A stretch of DNA of 64,000 nucleotides from Streptomyces sp. TP-A0874 (GTDB lineage Bacteria; Actinomycetota; Actinomycetes; Streptomycetales; Streptomycetaceae): contig NZ_BBZK01000005.1 in the NCBI RefSeq assembly GCF_001748085.1, forward strand, positions 372,001 through 436,000, in the 5' to 3' direction. How positions within the stretch are numbered: the stretch's first letter is position 1; each line of letters starts with the position of its first letter. The notes below the pieces were generated by a model. It saw nothing but the letters and a program-made list of their open reading frames with translations. It was not told where the DNA came from and ran no database searches. The position numbers were made by a program, and so were the translations under genes. This document shows positions 1 to 7,477 of this stretch, one piece after another.

Positions 1-1011
1 ATCGTGTCGCTGGTGGTCCTGATCCGCATCTGCCTGATCCCGCTCTTCGTGAAGCAGATCAAGGCGACGCGGAACATGCAGGTGCTCCAGCCACGGATGA
101 AGGCCATCCAGGAGCGTTACAAGAACGACAAGCAGCGCCAGTCCGAAGAGATGATGAAGCTCTACAAGGAGACGGGCACCAACCCGCTCTCGAGCTGTCT
201 TCCGATCCTGGCGCAGTCGCCGTTCTTCATCGCCCTGTACCAGGTCCTGAACCACATCGCCCGAGGGCAGCGCGTGGGCGTCATGGACCAGGCCCTGGTC
301 GACAGCGCTCGGAACGCCCACATCTTCGGTGCTCCGCTCTCGGTCAAGTTCATGGACAGCGCCGCCAAGGTGGAGAGCCTCGGAGCGACGCTGACCGATG
401 TGCGGATGGTCACGGTCATCATGATCGTGCTGATGTCCGCCTCGCAGTTCTACACGCAGCGCCAGCTGATGACCAAGAACGTCGACCTGACGGTGAAGAC
501 GCCGTTCATGCAGCAGCAGAAGATGCTGATGTACGTCTTCCCGATCATGTTCGCCGTCTTCGGTATCAACTTCCCGGTCGGTGTCCTCGTCTACTGGCTG
601 ACCACCAACGTGTGGACCATGGGCCAGCAGATGTACGTGATCCACCGGAACCCCACTCCGGGCAGCCTCGCCTTCAAGCAGCGCCAGGAGCGGCTGCGGG
701 CCAAGGGCAAGCTGAAGGAGGACCCGGAGGAGGTCAAGGCCAGGGAGGCCGTCGAGGAGGCGCGCGCCAAGCGGCAGCAGCCCAAGCGGCAGAGCAAGTC
801 CCGGCGCTCGGGCGGTGCGCCGCAGGCGCAGGGGGCCAAGGCGCCGTCCCAGGCCAAGCGCTCCCGAGCGACCGCCAACTCCGGCAAGGAGAAGCCGGTG
901 GACCAGCCGCAGGAGTCCAAGCCGAAACCGGGCGGCTCCTCCTCTTCCAGCAACGGCAAGCCCGGGCAGCGCAAGGGCCAGCAGCGGCCCAAGCACCCGT
1001 CCAAGAAGTAA
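1..1011 (+). CDS. yidC: Membrane protein insertase YidC (5' end outside window)
   Basis: YidC/Oxa1/Alb3 family insertase, which places and folds membrane proteins alone or with SecYEG. The reading frame is already open at base 1, so the N-terminal membrane anchor lies outside the window. Visible are the family core ([19 protein letters not shown] near the start, then [23 protein letters not shown]), hydrophobic segments around residues 65-85, 135-150 and 175-215, and a long tail rich in Lys, Arg, Ser and Pro from about residue 230. Such basic tails are common in actinobacterial YidC and may contact ribosomes. The jag gene follows after 10 bases, the usual rnpA-yidC-jag arrangement near oriC. 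Confidence 0.95.
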   Translation: MVSLVVLIRICLIPLFVKQIKATRNMQVLQPRMKAIQERYKNDKQRQSEEMMKLYKETGTNPLSSCLPILAQSPFFIALYQVLNHIARGQRVGVMDQALVDSARNAHIFGAPLSVKFMDSAAKVESLGATLTDVRMVTVIMIVLMSASQFYTQRQLMTKNVDLTVKTPFMQQQKMLMYVFPIMFAVFGINFPVGVLVYWLTTNVWTMGQQMYVIHRNPTPGSLAFKQRQERLRAKGKLKEDPEEVKAREAVEEARAKRQQPKRQSKSRRSGGAPQAQGAKAPSQAKRSRATANSGKEKPVDQPQESKPKPGGSSSSSNGKPGQRKGQQRPKHPSKK

Positions 1012-1021
1012 GGAGCCTCCA

Positions 1022-1558
1022 GTGACGGAAGGCACGCCCGCTCTCGCGCCCGAGGTGGACGACACCCCGGAGGACACGGGGGGTGACACTCTGACCCGCC
1101 TTGAGCAGGAAGGGGAGATCGCAGCTGACTACCTCGAGGGGCTGCTGGACATCGCGGACCTCGACGGCGACATCGACATGGACGTCGAGGCCGATCGGGC
1201 CTCCGTCTCGATCATCAGCGAGTCCACCAGCCGCGATCTGCAGAAGCTGGTGGGCCGGGACGGCGAGGTGCTGGAGGCCCTCCAGGAGCTGACCCGGCTG
1301 GCGGTGCACCGGGAGACCGGCGATCGCAGCAGGCTCATGCTGGACGTCGCCGGCTTCCGGGCCCGCAAGCGCCAGGAGCTCTCGCTGCTCGGCGCCAAGG
1401 CGGCGGACGAGGCGAAGAGCAGCGGTGAACCGGTCAAGCTGAAGCCGATGACGCCCTTCGAGCGCAAGGTCGTCCACGACGCGGTGGCGGCGGCGGGCCT
1501 GCGGAGCGAGTCCGAGGGCGAGGAGCCCCAGCGCTGCGTCGTGGTGCTCCCCGACTGA
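1022..1558 (+). CDS. jag: Jag/KhpB-type RNA-binding protein (KH-R3H)
   Basis: Single-strand nucleic-acid-binding protein of the Jag/SpoIIIJ-associated family, 178 residues. The GTG start has AAGGAG about six bases upstream and lies just after the yidC stop. An acidic N-terminus is followed by a KH-like region (about 50-120, with LVGRDGEVLEALQELTRLAV) and an R3H domain (about 140-178, with MTPFERKVVHDAV and the Arg/His pair). It lacks the N-terminal Jag_N domain seen in Firmicutes, as is normal for actinobacteria. Cotranscription with yidC is likely. A strong hairpin lies about 155 bases downstream. Confidence 0.92.
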   Translation: MTEGTPALAPEVDDTPEDTGGDTLTRLEQEGEIAADYLEGLLDIADLDGDIDMDVEADRASVSIISESTSRDLQKLVGRDGEVLEALQELTRLAVHRETGDRSRLMLDVAGFRARKRQELSLLGAKAADEAKSSGEPVKLKPMTPFERKVVHDAVAAAGLRSESEGEEPQRCVVVLPD

Positions 1559-1713
1559 CCCGTCACACGGACCGCGGTGGGCCTGGTTCCTCCCGGCAGC
1601 GCACTCCCCCGGCCGACCGGGGGAGGCCGCACCACCCGCGGTGACCGGTGGGACAGACCCAGCGGTTCGGAGCCCCGGCCGGCAGACCGGTGCGGTGGCT
1701 CCTCTGATCACCC

Positions 1714-1742
1714 CGGCCCCGTCTGTTGCACAGACGGGGCCG
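1714..1742 (+). terminator. Terminator hairpin after jag
   Basis: Perfect 12-base-pair stem (CGGCCCCGTCTG with its complement) around the loop TTGCA, followed by AACCTTTCC. It sits between jag and rsmG and probably ends or attenuates the yidC-jag transcript. Confidence 0.75.
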
Positions 1743-1818
1743 AACCTTTCCAAGCTGACCGACGGTCCAACAGGTGCGACAGTCCGGCACAGCCCGAGCC
1801 CGAGGAAGGAAGGTTCAG

Positions 1819-2535
1819 ATGACGGAGGAAGCAGAGCTCCCCCCGCCTCCGCCAGAAGCAGAGACGGTGTTCGGTGATGCTCTTCCGGCCGCCATACGCT
1901 ACGCCGAGCTACTGGCCGAGGCCGGCGTGCGGCGGGGGCTCATCGGGCCGCGCGAGGTGCCGCGGCTGTGGGGACGGCACATGCTGAACTGCGCCGTGCT
2001 GACCGAGGCGGTGCCCGAGTCGGTGACGGTCTGCGATGTGGGATCGGGGGCCGGACTACCGGGAATTCCCTTGGCGCTGGTACGGCCCGACCTGGAGATC
2101 ACTCTGCTGGAGCCGCTACTGCGGCGCACCACCTTCCTGCAGGAGGTGGTGGACCTGCTGGGGCTGGAGCATGTGACCGTGGTACGGGGCCGGGCCGAGG
2201 AGATGCTCGGCAAGCTGCGTCCGGTGCACGTGGTGACCGCCCGCGCGGTGGCGCCGCTGGATCGGCTCGCCGGCTGGGGGGTGCCGCTGCTCCGACCGTA
2301 CGGTGAGATGCTGGCGCTGAAGGGGGACACGGCCGAGCAGGAGCTCCGGAGCGCCAGGGCCGCGCTCAGCAAGCTTGGGGCGGTGCGGAGCTCGGTCTTC
2401 CAGGTGGGCGTGGGCACGGTGGATCCGCCCTCCACGGTGGTGCGCGTGGAGGTGGGCGAGAGCCCCGGTGGTGTTCGCTTCGCGGCCAAGCGGGCCCGAG
2501 CCGCGCGGGCGAGCCGTTCGCGAGGCCGCCGCTGA
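1819..2535 (+). CDS. rsmG: 16S rRNA (guanine-N7) methyltransferase RsmG
   Basis: SAM-dependent methyltransferase that modifies G527 (E. coli numbering) of 16S rRNA. Loss of this enzyme is known to give low-level streptomycin resistance in Streptomyces. The protein has 238 residues. The ATG was chosen because of the AGGAAGGAAGG stretch just upstream; an upstream GTG at 1774 lies in the same frame but has no better signal. The glycine-rich SAM motif [13 protein letters not shown] is near residue 75, followed by the LLEPLLRR and [13 protein letters not shown] family motifs. The C-terminus is Arg/Ala rich. It lies between jag and parA, the classical gidB position. Confidence 0.95.
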   Translation: MTEEAELPPPPPEAETVFGDALPAAIRYAELLAEAGVRRGLIGPREVPRLWGRHMLNCAVLTEAVPESVTVCDVGSGAGLPGIPLALVRPDLEITLLEPLLRRTTFLQEVVDLLGLEHVTVVRGRAEEMLGKLRPVHVVTARAVAPLDRLAGWGVPLLRPYGEMLALKGDTAEQELRSARAALSKLGAVRSSVFQVGVGTVDPPSTVVRVEVGESPGGVRFAAKRARAARASRSRGRR

Positions 2536-2585
2536 TGGTCGGGGGAGCCGCTCTTACTCGCCGCTCCCCAGGAGGCTGACCCTGC

Positions 2586-2615
2586 GGCGCGGGTGACGGG
2601 AACCCGGCCCGCGCC
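2586..2615 (+). terminator. Possible terminator after rsmG
   Basis: GGCGCGGG pairs with CCCGCGCC across a loop of about 14 bases, with additional partial pairing inside the loop. It lies 50 bases after the rsmG stop. There is no T-run, so termination is only inferred. Confidence 0.45.
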
Positions 2616-2729
2616 GTGTCGACTCGTACCGTCCAGGGCGCCGGGCCCGCGGTGAGTTGCTCCATACAAGCCAGCCCACCGAGTCCGCCGGAGTGTCGTG
2701 GCCCGGTAGAGCTCCGCAGTGTGCATCGT

Positions 2730-2743
2730 GTTTCACGTGAAAC
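2730..2743. promoter_or_regulatory. parS site 1
   Basis: Exact GTTTCACGTGAAAC, the ParB-binding palindrome of streptomycetes, upstream of parA. ParB loading here is expected to nucleate the segregation complex near oriC. Confidence 0.93.
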
Positions 2744-2907
2744 GTCGCTCCAGGTTGCAGGGAATCATCGGCCGCAGCCGTGCGGTCGCGGCCTCACCCG
2801 GCCGCACCGCCTCTTCTCGCAAGGCGGGCCGGGCCACTCGAGCAGCGCCTTCCACAGTGGAATCATCCACAGGAGAGCGGGCCTCAGTGGTTCCCGACCC
2901 CCAAAGC

Positions 2908-4017
2908 ATGGCAGGCTCTGGTCATTGCGAGTCTGAAGTCGAGGAGAGTGAGTCCTTGCGGTCCGACGCCAACTTCGCGGGACCGATGGCCGATCCGGTC
3001 CCCGGTCCCCGCGCCGCTGAGCCCAACCGGGGGGTGTCCCCGGGGCCGCCGTACCCCGGGGAAGACGTTTCACGTGAAACGCCGGCCCCGATGGATGACG
3101 CCCCGATCGGCCAGGGCGGCCAACCGTCGGCGACTGCCGTGGGGCGCAGGGGTGAGGCCCTGCCGAGACCTGAGCGGACGCGGGTCTTCGTCGTCGCCAA
3201 CCAGAAGGGCGGTGTGGGCAAGACCACCACGACGGTCAACGTGGCCGCCTCGCTGGCCCTGCACGGGGCTCGGGTGCTCGTTATCGACCTCGACCCGCAG
3301 GGCAACGCCTCGACGGCCCTGGGGATCGATCACCATGCCGAAGTGCCCTCGATCTACGACGTGTTGATCGAGAGCAAGTCCCTGTCTGAGATCGTCCAGC
3401 CGGTGCCGGATGTGGAAGGCCTCTTCTGCGCCCCGGCCACCATCGACCTGGCCGGGGCCGAGATCGAACTCGTCTCTCTTGTGGCGCGGGAGAGCCGGCT
3501 GTCCCGGGCGATCGAGTCCTACGAGCAGCCGCTGGACTACATCCTGATCGACTGCCCCCCGTCGCTGGGCCTCCTCACCGTCAACGCGTTGGTGGCGGGC
3601 GCCGAAGTGTTGATCCCCATCCAGTGTGAGTACTACGCGCTGGAGGGCCTCGGGCAGCTCCTACGGAACGTCGAGTTGGTCCGCGGTCACCTCAACCCCA
3701 AGCTCCACGTCTCGACGATCCTGCTCACGATGTACGACGGCCGTACTCGACTGGCCTCCCAGGTGGCGGAAGAGGTCCGCTCCCACTTCACCAACGAGGT
3801 GCTGCGTACGAGCATCCCGCGCTCGGTCCGCATCTCCGAAGCGCCCAGCTACGGACAGACGGTGCTCACCTACGATCCGAACTCGAGCGGATCGCTCTCC
3901 TACCTGGAGGCGGCGAAGGAGATCGCGCTCCGGGGGGTCGACGTGAACTACACCGGGCAACACGCTCCGGCGATCAACCCGCAGGAGCAGCAGCACATCT
4001 CGGAGGGGACCCAGTGA
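2908..4017 (+). CDS. parA: Chromosome-partitioning ATPase ParA
   Basis: ParA/Soj-type deviant Walker ATPase that moves ParB-bound origin regions, and in Streptomyces acts during sporulation septation. KGGVGKTTTTVN forms the Walker A loop (around residue 98), DLDPQGNAST the A' motif and LIDCPPSLGLLTVNAL the Walker B region. From the ATG at 2908 the protein has 369 residues, including about 90 variable N-terminal residues that cover parS site 2. GTG codons at 2887 (AGGAG 11 bases upstream) and 2719 are alternatives, so the start is uncertain. The stop overlaps the parB start by four bases, which indicates translational coupling. Confidence 0.93.
   Translation: MAGSGHCESEVEESESLRSDANFAGPMADPVPGPRAAEPNRGVSPGPPYPGEDVSRETPAPMDDAPIGQGGQPSATAVGRRGEALPRPERTRVFVVANQKGGVGKTTTTVNVAASLALHGARVLVIDLDPQGNASTALGIDHHAEVPSIYDVLIESKSLSEIVQPVPDVEGLFCAPATIDLAGAEIELVSLVARESRLSRAIESYEQPLDYILIDCPPSLGLLTVNALVAGAEVLIPIQCEYYALEGLGQLLRNVELVRGHLNPKLHVSTILLTMYDGRTRLASQVAEEVRSHFTNEVLRTSIPRSVRISEAPSYGQTVLTYDPNSSGSLSYLEAAKEIALRGVDVNYTGQHAPAINPQEQQHISEGTQ
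3067..3080. promoter_or_regulatory. parS site 2, inside parA
   Basis: Exact GTTTCACGTGAAAC within the 5' coding region of parA, where it is read as part of the peptide DVSRETP. It lies 337 bases after site 1. Confidence 0.93.
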
Positions 4018-5132
4018 CAGAACGACGTAGAGGCCTGGGGCGAGGACTCGGGGCGTTGATTCCGGCGGCTCCGCAGGGGGCGGAGCAGACCGGCGCCACG
4101 GTGGCCATAACGGGCAAGACCTCTCCTGCGGCGATGCCGGTTCTCTCCCCTGACTCGAGTCGGGGTGTGGCGGCCGCCAAGGTGGCCGGGCTGCCGCAGA
4201 GCGACGTTCCGCCGGAGGCGGATGACGGTGTGCCGCCGGAGGCGGAGTTCTGGGTGGCCGGGGAGGAACCGGCCGGGGCGCACTTCGCGGAGCTCCCGCT
4301 GGATTCGATCACCCCGAATCCACGTCAGCCGCGAGAGGTCTTCGATGAGGACGCCCTGGCGGAGCTGATCACCTCCATCCAGGAGGTCGGCCTCCTGCAG
4401 CCGGTCGTGGTCCGGCAGTTGGGCGCGGACCGCTATGAGCTGATCATGGGCGAGCGGCGGTGGCGCGCTTGCCGCGAGGCGGGGCTGGAGAGGATTCCGG
4501 CGATCGTCCGTGCCACGGACGACGAGAAGCTGCTGTTGGACGCGTTGTTGGAGAACCTCCACCGGGCGCAGTTGAACCCGCTGGAGGAGGCCGCCGCCTA
4601 CGATCAGCTGCTCAAGGACTTCGAGTGCACACATGACCAGTTGGCGGACCGCATCGGGCGCTCCCGCCCCCAGGTTTCGAACACGCTCCGACTGCTGAAG
4701 CTCTCCCCTTCCGTGCAGCGCCGGGTGGCGGCCGGTGTGCTCTCGGCCGGGCACGCACGGGCTCTGCTGTCGGTTGAGGACGCCGAGGAGCAGGACCGGA
4801 TCGCTCACCGCATCGTGGCGGAGGGGCTCTCCGTACGGGCTGTCGAGGAAATCGTGATGCTGGCGGGCACCCAGCAGCAGTCGACCCGGAAGACGAGGGG
4901 GCCGCGAGCCGGCCGGCGGGTCTCTCCCGTGCTGACCGAGCTGGCATCACGGCTTTCCGACCGCTTCGAAACCCGGGTGAAGGTGGATCTGGGTCAGAAG
5001 AAGGGGAAGATCGTCGTCGAGTTCGCCTCGATGGGGGATCTGGAGCGGATCCTGGAGATGTTGGCTCCGGAGGAGGGGCAGATCCTTGACTCGGATCTCG
5101 GCGAAGAGGATGAGGAAGACGGCGTGGAGTGA
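4014..5132 (+). CDS. parB: Chromosome-partitioning protein ParB
   Basis: CTPase clamp and DNA-binding protein that loads at parS and spreads, with ParA as partner. It has 372 residues. The N-terminus RRRGLGRGLGALIP is the ParA-interacting motif. The ParB/Srx CTP-binding domain runs from about residue 95 to 195 (box GERRWRACREAGLERIPAIVR, then ENLHRAQLNPLEEA). The helix-turn-helix is around 200-235 (CTHDQLADRIGRSRPQVSNTLRLL), and the C-terminal dimerisation domain ends in an acidic tail. The GTG start overlaps the parA stop. A hairpin with a T-rich 3' flank follows at 5154-5187. Nine matching parS sites occur in this window alone. Confidence 0.96.
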   Translation: MTERRRGLGRGLGALIPAAPQGAEQTGATVAITGKTSPAAMPVLSPDSSRGVAAAKVAGLPQSDVPPEADDGVPPEAEFWVAGEEPAGAHFAELPLDSITPNPRQPREVFDEDALAELITSIQEVGLLQPVVVRQLGADRYELIMGERRWRACREAGLERIPAIVRATDDEKLLLDALLENLHRAQLNPLEEAAAYDQLLKDFECTHDQLADRIGRSRPQVSNTLRLLKLSPSVQRRVAAGVLSAGHARALLSVEDAEEQDRIAHRIVAEGLSVRAVEEIVMLAGTQQQSTRKTRGPRAGRRVSPVLTELASRLSDRFETRVKVDLGQKKGKIVVEFASMGDLERILEMLAPEEGQILDSDLGEEDEEDGVE

Positions 5133-5153
5133 TCCAGCCGGATCCTGAACTCC

Positions 5154-5187
5154 GGGGTGGGCTGAGCCGGCTGGCGCAGCCCACCCC
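5154..5187 (+). terminator. Terminator after parB
   Basis: GGGGTGGGCTG pairs with CAGCCCACCCC across a 12-base loop and is followed by AGGTCTTTTCC. It sits 21 bases after the parB stop and is a likely intrinsic terminator of parAB. Confidence 0.7.
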
Positions 5188-5276
5188 AGGTCTTTTCCGG
5201 GACGGTACCCCTCGGTGTGGAACGCTCTCGGGGCCGGGCTCGGAGAACGACGCAGCGGGGGAGGAAGTGAGGGTTC

Positions 5277-5894
5277 ATGGGGCGTCGACTCGTACCGCTC
5301 ACGCTGGACAACCTTCCCGAGCTGCCGGGGTGGTGCCGCTCCTGCGTCTTCTGGGAGCTGGATCCCGTCAGTGGCGAGGCAGCGGTCAAGGCGGGGCGGC
5401 CGGAGGTGGAGAAGGAAGCGTGGATCTCAGCCGTACTGCTGGAGTGGGGTTCTTGCGGTCGCTTGGTCTACGTCGACGAAGTAGCCGTCGGTTACATGCT
5501 GTACGCGCCGCCGGCGTATGTGCCCAGGTCCACGGCCTTCCCCACCAGTCCTGTCGCAACGGACGCCGTTCAGCTGATGACCGCGTGGACGATGCCGGGG
5601 TACCGGGGACAGGGGCTGGGGCGGATGTTGGTGCAGGGGGTGGCCAAGGATCTGCTCGGGCGCGGGGTCCGTGCCATCGAAGCGTTCGGGGACGCACGCC
5701 GAACGAAGATGACGTGTGTACTGCCGGTGGATTACCTGTTGGCGGTCGGGTTCAAGACCGTGCGCCCGCACCACCGGTACCCCAGGCTCAGACTGGAGTT
5801 GCGGACCACCTTCTCCTGGAAGGAGGACGTGGAGATGGCGCTGGACCGACTGCTGGGTGCGGTGCAGAAGGAACCCACTCTGCGGCCGCTCTGA
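5277..5894 (+). CDS. GNAT family N-acetyltransferase
   Basis: Acetyltransferase of unknown substrate, 205 residues. The acetyl-CoA loop is visible as PGYRGQGLGRMLVQG (about residues 105-120), preceded by the beta-strand segment AVQLMTAWTMP. GAGGGTT upstream of the ATG is a modest ribosome-binding site. It is a single gene between parB and the convergent trxA, and a very long parS-bearing palindrome just after its stop probably ends both transcripts. From memory, a GNAT gene in this place is conserved among streptomycetes, but nothing in the sequence names its substrate. Confidence 0.85.
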   Translation: MGRRLVPLTLDNLPELPGWCRSCVFWELDPVSGEAAVKAGRPEVEKEAWISAVLLEWGSCGRLVYVDEVAVGYMLYAPPAYVPRSTAFPTSPVATDAVQLMTAWTMPGYRGQGLGRMLVQGVAKDLLGRGVRAIEAFGDARRTKMTCVLPVDYLLAVGFKTVRPHHRYPRLRLELRTTFSWKEDVEMALDRLLGAVQKEPTLRPL

Positions 5895-5942
5895 GGTATC
5901 GAGAGGTAGTGGTGAGGGAGAGTCCCGGTGGACTCCGGAGGT

Positions 5943-5956
5943 GTTTCACGTGAAAC
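5943..5956. promoter_or_regulatory. parS site 3
   Basis: Exact GTTTCACGTGAAAC in the left arm of the 5942-6000 palindrome, in the convergent gap between the GNAT gene and trxA. Confidence 0.93.
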
Positions 5957-5985
5957 CGGGCCCGCCCCCTGAAGGGGCGGGCCCG

Positions 5986-5999
5986 GTTTCACGTGAAAC
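5986..5999. promoter_or_regulatory. parS site 4
   Basis: Exact GTTTCACGTGAAAC in the right arm of the same palindrome, 43 bases from site 3 start to start. Confidence 0.93.
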
Positions 6000-6008
6000 A
6001 GTCGACGG

Positions 6009-6338
6009 TCAGCCGATGAACTCTTCGAGCTCCCGCTCGATCGCGGCCTTCGGCTTGGCTCCGACGATCGTCTTGGCGACCTCACCGTTGGTGTAGACGT
6101 GCAGAGTCGGGATCGACATCACGCCGTACTTGGCGGCGGTCGACGGGTTCTCGTCGATGTTCAACTTGACGATCTCGATCTTCTCGCCGTGCTCCTCAGC
6201 GATCTTCTCCAGGGAAGGAGCGATCTGGCGGCAGGGGCCGCACCAGGCGGCCCAGAAGTCGACGAGCACGGGCTTGTCGCTCTTCAGGACGTCCTTTTCG
6301 AAGGAGGCGTCTGTCACTTGCTTGAGGGCGCCGGCCAT
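6009..6338 (-). CDS. trxA: Thioredoxin
   Basis: Cytoplasmic thiol-disulfide reductant of 109 residues, a full-length single thioredoxin fold. The active site WCGPC is at about residues 31-35 in FWAAWCGPCRQIAP. The cis-proline is in MSIPTL and the C-terminal glycine-containing segment is KTIVGAKPK. The ATG has AAGGAGA six bases upstream. It lies 44 bases downstream of trxB on the same strand and is presumably cotranscribed from the SigR-type promoter in front of trxB, so it should be induced by disulfide stress. Confidence 0.96.
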   Translation of the reverse strand: MAGALKQVTDASFEKDVLKSDKPVLVDFWAAWCGPCRQIAPSLEKIAEEHGEKIEIVKLNIDENPSTAAKYGVMSIPTLHVYTNGEVAKTIVGAKPKAAIERELEEFIG

Positions 6339-6382
6339 GGCGGTCTCCTTGTTCTCGAACTGAGGGTTGTGGACGGGGGCGG

Positions 6383-7366
6383 TCAGACGGCCGCGGTGGT
6401 CTTCTCCGGCTCAGGGGTCTCCTCGCCCGCGGAGTCCGCGAGGGAGGCGAGGTAGCGCTCGGCGTCCAGGGCCGCGGAGCAACCGGTGCCGGCAGCGGTG
6501 ATCGCCTGGCGGTAGGTGTGGTCCACCACATCGCCTGCGGCGAAGACGCCGGGGAGGTTGGTCCGGGTGGAGGGTGCGGAGACCTCGAGGTAACCGTCCG
6601 CGTCCAGCGTCACCTGGTCCTTGAAGAGCTCGGTGCGCGGGTCGTGTCCGACGGCGATGAACAGCCCGCTGACCGGAAGTTCGCGAGTTTCGTCGGTCTT
6701 GGTGGAACGCAGGGTGAGCCCGGAGAGCTTCTGCTCGCCGTGGATCTCGGCGACCTCACTGTCGAAGGCGAAAGTGATCTTGGGATCGGCGAAGGCCCGG
6801 TCCTGCATCGCCTTGGAGGCCCGGAGAGTGTCACGGCGATGGACGACGGTGACGGTCTTGGCGAAACGGGAGAGGAACGTCGCCTCCTCCATGGCGGTGT
6901 CGCCACCGCCCACCACGGCGATGTCCTGGTCCTTGAAGAAGAATCCGTCGCAGGTGGCGCACCAGGAGATCCCGCGGCCCGAGAACTTCTCCTCGTTGGG
7001 GAGACCGAGCTTCCGGTGCTGGGACCCGGTGGCGATGATCACGGTCCTGGCCCGGTGCACAGTGCCGGCCGAGTCGGTGACCGACTTGATCTCGGCGGTC
7101 AGGTCCACCGAGACGATGTCGTCGGGCACCAGCTCAGCGCCGAAGCGCTCTGCCTGGGCCCGCATGTTGTCCATCAGGTCCGGGCCCATGATGCCGTCGC
7201 GGAAGCCGGGGAAGTTCTCCACATCGGTTGTGTTCATCAGCGCACCACCGGCGGTTACAGCACCCTCGAACACGAGCGGCTTCAGGGACGCGCGGGCGGT
7301 GTACAAGGCTGCGGTGTAGCCCGCCGGCCCGGAGCCGATGATGATCACATTGCGGACGTCGCTCAC
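6383..7366 (-). CDS. trxB: Thioredoxin-disulfide reductase
   Basis: FAD/NADPH flavoenzyme that reduces thioredoxin, 327 residues. The N-terminal FAD-binding motif is [19 protein letters not shown], the redox centre CATCDG is near residue 140, the NADPH-binding [10 protein letters not shown] near 160 and the second FAD motif [10 protein letters not shown] near 285. The GTG start has GAGGAA just upstream. It is the first gene of trxBA. A match to the SigR consensus (GGAAT, 18 bases, GTT) lies about 60-85 bases upstream, as is known for S. coelicolor trxBA. Confidence 0.96.
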   Translation of the reverse strand: MSDVRNVIIIGSGPAGYTAALYTARASLKPLVFEGAVTAGGALMNTTDVENFPGFRDGIMGPDLMDNMRAQAERFGAELVPDDIVSVDLTAEIKSVTDSAGTVHRARTVIIATGSQHRKLGLPNEEKFSGRGISWCATCDGFFFKDQDIAVVGGGDTAMEEATFLSRFAKTVTVVHRRDTLRASKAMQDRAFADPKITFAFDSEVAEIHGEQKLSGLTLRSTKTDETRELPVSGLFIAVGHDPRTELFKDQVTLDADGYLEVSAPSTRTNLPGVFAAGDVVDHTYRQAITAAGTGCSAALDAERYLASLADSAGEETPEPEKTTAAV

Positions 7367-7423
7367 GGGTGTTCCTCGTCTCTGCCGACTGCTGAATCAG
7401 GGCGCCTAACGCTCACCCCATCC

Positions 7424-7449
7424 AACGGATCCTACGGGGCCGGCATTCC
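7424..7449 (-). promoter_or_regulatory. SigR-type promoter of trxBA
   Basis: Read on the minus strand: GGAAT (7445-7449 complement), an 18-base spacer, then GTT (7424-7426 complement). This fits the published SigR consensus GGAAT-N18/19-GTT, and places initiation a few tens of bases before the trxB start. Confidence 0.75.
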
Positions 7450-7477
7450 CCGGAGAGTACCGGCGCGGCGGGAGGAC

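Larger units (their letters stand above)
2536..2907. other. rsmG-parA intergenic region with parS
   Basis: About 370 bases before the preferred parA start. It holds the hairpin at 2586-2615, one parS (2730-2743), a short palindrome around 2851 (TTCCACAGTGGAA) and a DnaA-box-like TCATCCACA at 2863-2871. The parA reading frame is open back to a GTG at 2719, so parA could start further upstream. I see no separate gene here. Confidence 0.6.
5942..6000. terminator. Bidirectional terminator-like palindrome carrying two parS
   Basis: Two perfectly complementary 27-base arms (5942-5968 and 5974-6000) flank the 5-base loop CTGAA. Each outer arm is a full parS site and the inner part is a GC-only stem. 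It lies between the convergent GNAT gene and trxA, so it can act as a terminator in both directions. Confidence 0.8.
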
